64,000 bases of DNA from Takakia lepidozioides. Its lineage: Eukaryota > Streptophyta > Takakiopsida > Takakiales > Takakiaceae. The notes below the pieces were generated by a model that did not search any database, was not told where the DNA came from, and saw nothing but the letters and a program-made list of their open reading frames with translations. Each line of letters begins with the position of its first letter. The stretch's first letter is position 1. This document shows positions 56,456-64,000 of the stretch, in pieces. Location: assembly GCA_030704615.1 (NCBI GenBank), contig CM060734.1, positions 33,310,042 through 33,374,041 on the forward strand. Reading direction: 5' to 3'. A program made the position numbers and the translations under genes.

Positions 56456-59400
56456 TTACGAAGCCCAGTAATTCTGTTGGTAGTATTGTTGTGATTGCTG
56501 GGGCATCTGCTGTGGCATTTGGACAACACTAGACACGGTGAATTGTTGCTGTTGAAGGACAGCATGGGGAGACACTGCGCTTTGGGACGTTTGCTGCTGC
56601 AGCAGCATGGCAGCCTGCTGAAGTGAAGTACCATCCAAGGCCTGTTGCACCTGGCACCAATGCATTACCACCATTTACTTGCATTGAAACTACAGATCTG
56701 CCCTTCTTTGGCATGACAATCGAACTCAAAAATTTCAACTTTCAAACGTTCTAGCTGCTGGTTTTCCCCTATTCACTTGTCCTTGACAAACTCCTGAAGC
56801 CAAACCTGACATTTCCACATCACAATGGTGTCCCCAGGTCCTGGGTAGGCAGACCAGATTTTAAATGCAACGCAGCACCACTACTGCCACTCGGCATATT
56901 TCCACACTATGCTACCCCGATCAAGCAGGAACACTATTTCTCAGGTGTCAACACAGACACCCATGTTTACAGAGTACCAAATACATCACCAAAATACAGT
57001 GAGCTAATGAACAACTGGTACCTAAGCTTTCCAACAAAATTGGCATCCCTGATACTGGGTACTGGTGCAACCCAAAACACCTACCCTTTCAAATAAATAC
57101 TCGATCATGACTGTGAAATTCAAGTACAGAGGGTATATCAAGAAACAGAAAGAGAAACCGACACACCTGCTGTTGTTGAGGCTGGAACTGTTGCTGATCT
57201 TGCTGGGACCAAGCATAAGCAGGTGACTGGGTCATACGATAGTACGGTTCCTTCAAATCCAGCTTTGCCGAAGCTGTTTGCAGCACCCCACCTTGCCCAG
57301 CCCCTGCCCCTGGCCCCCAGCTGGATGCTGGTAATCCCCAGCAAACCAAAGTGTCAATGCACAGTCAAATGCATTGACGGTATCATTTCATATGACAAAG
57401 TAGAATTTCAGTTTTACAGTCCACATGTTTCCAGTCCAGCACATAGCCACCTAGCTTGCTTTCCTCCAGGTTTAGAGGAGACTGCTCCAGAGTGGATTGC
57501 ACATGAAACACTCGGGGTACATTATGAAATAGAGGGCAAGGCAATTGGTGAATGACTTACCTGACATGGTAAGATGGATGGTGTAACTCTGGGAGCTGTG
57601 CGCTATCAAATGGAGATGCCCTGTGATGGGTTGGCCAGCAAGCACATACAATGGTTGTGAAAGCACACAGCGTAGCTGGTACCAGTGAGTGGTTGGAGCA
57701 CCGGGAGCAGTTGTCAACCACCTCTGGACCTTACTGTAGTCCACCAAAGTATTGTTAGTCTTCATTACAGTCTAAGAAAGACAAATGGGCAAATAACTGA
57801 AGGGGAACCAGCACAGAAACAACTCTTCCCAATGTCTTTTGAACTAATGCTTCTCAGTGGTTATTTTGTTTATGTTTTTCACATCTCGGGCCCTGCTCCA
57901 TTGCACTGTGTCTAAATGAGTACTGCAGGTTCTATCTTATGTGAGATGCTCTCTGTTTTATGTGTCTATCCCACTAACATAAATTTCTACCCTTATCCTA
58001 GACTTACCATAAATAAAGAAAAATGTGGCGACATGTCACTAGTTTTGCAAATGAATATGGCCCCATAGATATAACACTAAAATTATGCGATACCATTTCC
58101 TTACTGCCGAAAGGCAATGGAGAATACTTCTGCAGGATATCCTAATGCAAAAGAAGCCAGATTCCAAAATGAAAATGTACTCAGCACACGGACCTTCCAT
58201 CAAAGAGCACATCAAACCAACAAGCCAAGCCATGGACACGGGCAGACACCGCCGATTGAAATTTAAGTGGGACATCTATCTCATAGAGATCCTCCTCCTG
58301 CATACCCACAGACTTTTATGAGACCCTCTAAGCTCTGGGTATGTACCAGTCGCTGCACTGTACATTAGGGCTTACTATTACAAATTCTTTTTCAATCCCT
58401 TTCTATCCCTCTAACTTTCTTCATTCGTTTTCTCTCTCTTACACACTTTCATCAGGACAGTTCCACGTGTACTCAATATCTCTGCAAACAGGCCATGAAG
58501 TTGACAACACCCCCAAACGATGACAAAAGGAAGAAGGGGCCAAGAAAGAGAGTAAGGAAATCAGCACAAGGGTTAGAAGAATTCATTCCTACCAAGATTT
58601 CAGCTGCACGCATTGAGACGGAGGAAAGAATATGTTTGGGTTAGGATCATGACATAAGGAGGGGGCTAACTACCTTAGTGGTGGTGAAATCAATGATGTG
58701 AACAGCTGCTGGAGCAATCAGTAACCTTGGATCAAATGCATCTACCACGGGCTACAGACAAGCCACCTCATCAATTCTGATACAAACGCCAATTCTGACA
58801 AAAAACGGAGGGGAGGAGGGTGGGCCTGAGTGCTTTCGAGGACACAGTAGAACAAGCCATGAGCAAGCCAATGGCTGAAACTAGCTGAAACTACAGTCTC
58901 TCTACAAACCCTCTATGAAGTCGGAAAATTTTGCTACTGCAAGACAGGCATTCACTTGCCTTCAGCATGTAGATAAAGCATTACATTAATCCACACATTT
59001 AGTACCTTACAGATGAAATTTCCAAGTGGAAAATGGAAAATGGAAACAAGAAAATCCCACCTGAGAAAAATAGCCTTGAAATGCAGAACCATGCAAAGGT
59101 GTAAGGTCCACCCCATAGTAGCTTTGCTGTTGCCAGAACAATGCCTGCCAATATGTTGTTTCCCTTTAGAGACTGCTTCACAAGTGGTTGTAACCAAGCA
59201 ATATGAAGCAAGCATCAACAAGAAGATAAAATAACTGTAGAAAAGCACAAATTTTTGCAAATTGAAGGAGTGAAAATAGAGGAGACTACCTTATTGGCAA
59301 TTTCACTGTATAGATACTCATCACTGAAGGGTGCCATGTGTATCCTGATATACGATATAACCACAAGTCCATGACTGGATCAGTAAATGCTCGCCTTCTC

Positions 59401-62400
59401 TCTCCCACACGTGGATAATTGATTTCTTTCTTCCTCTCTTTCCACCACTGTTTCCATGAAGTCCCACTACTGGAGCAAGCCTTCTGCAACTGTAATGACT
59501 CCATTATTCTCTCATCCCACTTTAATCTCCTCCATCCACTCATTTCTGTTCCATTCAAACTACGTAACCAGACTCGCAACCGGTGCCCTACGGTGCTTGC
59601 CAAAGATGGTCCCACTTGTCCATCCATACGATGCTAAAAAGAGACACAAAATACAAGAAATTGACATAATAACGCAGCCTGCCTTCTTGTGAGTGCCGGC
59701 CACACAAACCATGCGAGTCTCTACAGAACGATTACCCGAGATGTTAATTCAGGAATAAATCATTGTATATTCCCCACAGTGGATCTTCATGCATCATCCC
59801 TTACAGACAGGGTTTCCAAGGAATGAAGAAAGGTATTTTCCAAAAGAGAGCCCAACAAGTAGGGCCCTGTAGAATTGTGTCCGCAGTCCTTGATAAATCC
59901 TCAGTTGGATTTCATCACTATGTGGTCAACATCATAAGTTAAGAGGAAACTTGAAACAGGTGGAAAGCTGACCTTCCTACAGATGGAAACATTTTCCCAT
60001 TTGGAACAAGAAACCGATCCCTTGCAATTATGTATGACTCCAGCATTCGCTCATTTACAAGCAGTGTACCTGAGCACAAAATGCACAGAACTTATCAGCT
60101 ACATCTGCTAGCTGTACACTAGAAAGAGAACAACCTATAAAATTCAAAGGATGGGTATGTCTCTAAGCCAACCAAGATACAGTTCATCCTTCCCCTTAAG
60201 TGTTGGTTGTCAAAATGATCTCGTCTCATTTGTTTATCATGAAGAATCAAACAGGCAATCTTCCAAATACTATGAAAACATTTTACACCCAAGAGAGCTG
60301 AGACCCTGAAGTTCAAAGAATTGCAGCTGCATCCCTCTGTAACTTTCAAAAGCCTAAGAGTATACAGGAGTGCTTTGGAACAATCAGTCATGCTCATACG
60401 TGCTTACTACACCCAAAAGCCTCACAGAACACTTTCAAGGAGTCCCCTGAATATCACAATCTACCCCATTCTTTGACTATGGATTTTTCAAACTTCCACG
60501 AACCTGATACTCCCTAAAACAGCTGGATTCCATCCCCGTATAGTACTCGCACTCTTTGATTTCCTTGAAATCATTCCTGAGGCCTCCTAATACCTGATAT
60601 TTAGGGGAGGGTATTTTATCTATGGTGCGGTATAAAAAAGGGGGCTGGAGCACTTTTCAACAATGCTGCCTATTTTGCCTGGACTCTCTAGAGCAAGCCT
60701 TGGCCCAGCATGATGATAGCTAAAGCTCTCACCCATTGGCTCTGAGATTAGAATATCTGCCTTCTCTGGCAGCTCAACCTCCTCAATTTTGCCATGAATC
60801 ACCTGCAGCCGAAACCATAACTCTCAACCCTATTGTGCTGCCCAAATATGAAGCAAGCAGACTTTACTCCTCCTAGATAGTTATTCAAAAGAGACAGGGA
60901 TATGAAACTAGAAACCTAGTAGGCCATGTGATGTGACCGTGTAAGTTGGTTTGGACTGAGAAAGCAATCATACATCCAGAACCCAACAAACCACTCTAAC
61001 CTACAGTGTCATTAAGTGTCAAGAGGAAAGACAAACAAAGAGACAAAGAGGAAGCGAAAGGAAGAAAAACTACAGGGAGATCTAGAGGGCCTATGGTACA
61101 CAGTAGAACAACACAGCAGGGAGAGAGGGAGGGAAAGGTGACCCATATTTCTAGAAGCCAATAAAGAAGCACTGTCCATTTCTCCTTATGACTCTAGTGT
61201 AGATTGAAAGATATAAACGGCAGAGCTGATAAGTAAGCACTGACGTTCAGGTGAATGTGCAACAGAGTGTACTGGAAAATCGTCCTAGACTAACGGGAAA
61301 ACAGAAACATCTCTCTATGACTAGAACCTACAGGAACATTGACTAAGAAATATCGGAGAAGAAATATTCTCACCATTTCAACTACAAAGCCCATACACGA
61401 TGTTTAGAAAGCTCCACTGGCTACAATATGCAGCACTAATTATCTCTTCCTTCAGGAAGAAAACCTTACAGCATACACAAGGGTCCCCTCCCTCCCTCCC
61501 TCTCTTTTTAGTTTGAAGCTTGAGAATGCTTGTACCGTGATGCGTTCAGCAAGAGGATGGTTTCCCGCAATGAGCTTGCGTGCATACTCTGCCATGGATG
61601 ATGCCTCCACAGCATACACATGCTGGGCACCCGCCTAAAGAATAGAACAGTAAACACACTCAGGACCACAGCTTACTCTAAAACAATCTAACCCCAGAAC
61701 ACTGCACCTTCTCTGAGCTCATGTGTCTTTCTCCATAAAGAGGAGGTCTGAAAAGGGTTTGGGCTTGATATGAGCATCATAAGCAGTGCAAGTCACTGAC
61801 AACATCACAGAAATGTAGAATACTTCAGGCCAGAGCCTGTTGATAGTGCCCCCTTCACCCTCAAGGCTACTTGATCAGTACATTATGCTGTAACAGAAGC
61901 CGCTCTCAGTAAATAATGGATGTACTAGACTGGAAATATCCTATGTAGGCACTGATACTGAAAGTGATGCAAGACAACATCTTGGAAAGCATAAAACTTG
62001 CCTGGGCTGCAAAGAGAGACAAGATACCACTTCCAGCCCCAACATCCAGTACAACTCGGCCTTGAAAATCTTGATGATTCTCAATTACAGCAGCATAGTA
62101 TGTCCCTGCAATTTATGAGCAAAAAACCATGAATGGGGAGTGTGAGATGTACATGTCTGCGCATGGTTCAGACAGCAGAATTGAGCCCCACTGTCATTGC
62201 TCAGTGGCACCTACCCTAATGCACAAGGGCAATCATACAGACAGTAGAATGCGAGCATGAGAAGATGCTCGACTTTCTTTTTCTTACACAACTATCATGA
62301 TGGTATCTCAACTGACAAACCTACTTTCAAAGGCTTTGACAGATTAAGGAAAAAGGGTAAGACAGTTTGCATCCCACCTGTCCGCACATAGTCCTGTAGC

Positions 62401-63214
62401 ATGTTCTGCTGGTGAAGCAATTGCCCATAATAATGGAAGTACATCTTAGCTGATGATGCCTCAATCTTCTTCTCAAACTTGCTCAATGCTGTCAAAGTTT
62501 CCCCAGATCCATTGGTCACCTCACTTTCTGCACCATAACTAGGCCACATAACTACCATACTAAACGTAAAAGCAAACAGCTTCAGGGAGGCATCTACAAC
62601 TCAATGTCCCGGGGTCAGATCAGTATGAATGAAGCACCAAGAAAAGGCATCTTAGAATGTGGCACTAGACAGGAAGACTGTTGAGGGCCTTGACCCACAA
62701 GTGCTGTCAAAGAACGTACTCGCAAGACTTTGTCTGCCGAAGCCTTGTGGCCATAGACCCCAGCCCAGTTTGGGCAGAACAAGTGCTGTCAGAGAGAAGG
62801 GCACACCGGGAGGTCTGGTCCAGGAAAATTGGCTGCCCTCTTTGTTGTCCAAGACTCTTAGTATCTCAATGGAGAAAGGCTCAGTGACGTACTCTTCACT
62901 CCAGTGGGCAGAAGTCAAACACGTTCTAACAACAAAATGTAACCACCAGAAGTCCCCTATTGGAATTAAACTAGGTTGGTAACTGACCCAAAGATTAAGA
63001 TAGCAGCTCCCTTGCTTGCAAACTATCGGGACAAAACATTAGACACTATAACAACTACATCACACTTGAACAATAATGAGGTGAACAATAAGAGGTGCAT
63101 GTCATACACACCTATCCTTGAACTCTTTGCCTTGAGGTCCTGGAGTGCCATATACAAGTCACCATTTACTGCTTGAGACCTAAATTGAATTGCAAACGAT
63201 TTTGATTTTGGAGT
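56456..63214 (-). CDS. PRMT4: Protein arginine methyltransferase 4 (CARM1-like), 5' incomplete
   Basis: Thirteen exons (minus): 63,214-63,112; 62,527-62,378; 62,105-62,002; 61,634-61,536; 60,802-60,733; 60,069-59,973; 59,344-59,290; 59,144-59,061; 58,751-58,674; 58,297-58,194; 57,733-57,561; 57,327-57,167; 56,650-56,456. They read [39 protein letters not shown] (motif I, SAM), [36 protein letters not shown] (double-E loop), [50 protein letters not shown] (THW loop) and [13 protein letters not shown], and end in a Gln-rich tail. The family dimethylates arginines asymmetrically, for example histone H3R17, and regulates transcription. The intron after 62,002 has a GC donor (CAG|GCAAGT). The first exon or exons are not identified. 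Confidence 0.93.
62652..62918 (-). mobile_element. LINE 3'-end fragment in a PRMT4 intron
   Basis: Translated on the minus strand, [20 protein letters not shown] corresponds to NWTRGQWPQGYGKQRLMS in the fragment at 63,248-63,960. At the DNA level CCTTGTGGCCAT is shared at 62,742-62,753 and 63,459-63,470, with similar flanks. It is a short 5'-truncated copy in the intron between the exons at 63,112 and 62,527. Confidence 0.6.
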
Positions 63215-63247
63215 CTGCCAAACACAATCATGGACCACAACCTCCCT

Positions 63248-63960
63248 TCAATACCAATACACAGCAGACCCAAGAGGGAAAAAGTGGCCCACCAGAAAAG
63301 ATTGCCGACCAGGAAAGGAGGTTATCAGAGGGCAGAGAACCCACACTGACCCAAAGACAAGAGAGGGTACAGTAGACTTCACGTGCTGCAGCTTTGTTGC
63401 TGTAGACGGAACACCCTCACAAAGAGAGAATGTACTCATAAGACGTTGTTTGCCGTAGCCTTGTGGCCATTGACCCCGCGTCCAGTTCGAGCGGAACACA
63501 AAGGGACAGAACCTACCCTTTGTCAGGGACTGACGCCGGTAGTAAGACTTATCTTGGAATAAACAATTGATCCGGGTTTTCCAGATATCCTCTAGAAATC
63601 CCTTTACACAAGCATCAACCTGCTGTGTGTGGTTTGCCCAATAACTAGGCCCCACAAGGGCCTGGGCTTTTGGCTCAGCCTCAAGACTTTCAAAGTTGGT
63701 AAACAGAGGTACAGGCACAATTCCTTCGACAGATTTGAAAGAGAGACATGAATCAGAAAATGAATATTGTGTTCAGGTTGCCCACACAACGGGCAATTGC
63801 ACTCTCCCTTTCCTCTCTGCTTCTGTTTGCTGTTCAAAGGTAGGCTTCCCGCCCTGAGTTTCAATCTCAGTATCTCAAGAAGAGGAAGTTCAGTATATTC
63901 CTGGGAGGGCAACAGAGTATAGAACAGGAGTGCGGTTATAAGTCATAATGCCCATTGGCA
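63248..63960 (-). mobile_element. LINE ORF2 C-terminal fragment upstream of PRMT4
   Basis: The minus strand reads LEILRLKLRAGSLPLNSKQK and GECNCPLCGQPEHNIHFLIH, the basic and C-x2-C...H...H zinc-like motif at the C-terminus of plant LINE reverse transcriptase polyproteins. It is followed by broken coding with QVDACVKGFLEDIWKTRI and RGQWPQGYGKQRLMS. The 5' part lies outside the window or is truncated. It may interrupt the first intron of the methyltransferase gene or lie upstream of it. Confidence 0.65.
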
Positions 63961-64000
63961 AGAACAGGAGGAGGGCACAACTATACCTTTGGTGCCATAT

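Overview
The window is nuclear DNA of a land plant: spliced GT-AG genes with long introns, a brassinosteroid-receptor-like LRR kinase, a type I arginine methyltransferase of the plant PRMT4/CARM1 class, PLS-type pentatricopeptide (PPR) fragments, CACTA, Ty3/gypsy, SINE and LINE relics, and plant-type telomere-like CCCTAAA tracts. The MULE-type SWIM transposases and the DUF7869-like genes look to me like families of non-seed plants, and the island-domain receptor points to a vascular plant. My guess is a lycophyte or fern, at low confidence.

Layout. 1-8,600 is gene-poor and repeat-rich: a dead pogo-like DDE gene, a satellite with a GTCGAC-centred palindrome, other diverged repeats, and a repeat family that travels with PPR fragments. 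8,640-34,000 is a nest of mobile elements. A PPR pseudogene is followed by a LINE. The LINE is split by a CACTA element at 9,384-14,220 that carries PPR fragments. Next comes a dead DUF7869-like gene (copy A1, to 18,859), cut at the left end of an outer MULE-like element (18,860). The transposase gene of that outer element is split by a second MULE-like element of the same family, 21,349-32,642, flanked by a 9-base target duplication.

The inner element carries two divergent genes: a SWIM-zinc-finger transposase (minus strand) and a ten-exon gene (plus strand). The second gene's product joins a ParB/Srx-like domain to a beta-class N6/N4 DNA methyltransferase fold with degenerate catalytic motifs. 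Eleven 20-base palindromes lie in introns 1 and 5 of that gene. Beside the outer element's transposase the divergent neighbour is a different gene, the DUF7869-like copy A2, with its own unrelated 24-base palindrome family. This suggests a family of elements with a common transposase, interchangeable cargo genes and cargo-specific palindromes, and it is the most interesting system in the window. The transposase copies and the two DUF7869-like copies are broken, and the methyltransferase-like gene has at least one disturbed exon.

38,000-43,200 is a telomere-like/ACCATA satellite followed by a Ty3/gypsy relic. 43,208-47,535 (minus) is an apparently intact BRI1-like receptor kinase with one intron. 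47,600-56,400 shows no gene that I can support, but holds a tRNA-derived SINE, a MITE-like hairpin and a CT microsatellite. 56,456-63,214 (minus) is a PRMT4/CARM1 gene with 13 recognisable exons, including a GC-AG intron. LINE 3' ends lie in its intron and upstream, and its first exon or exons are not recognised.
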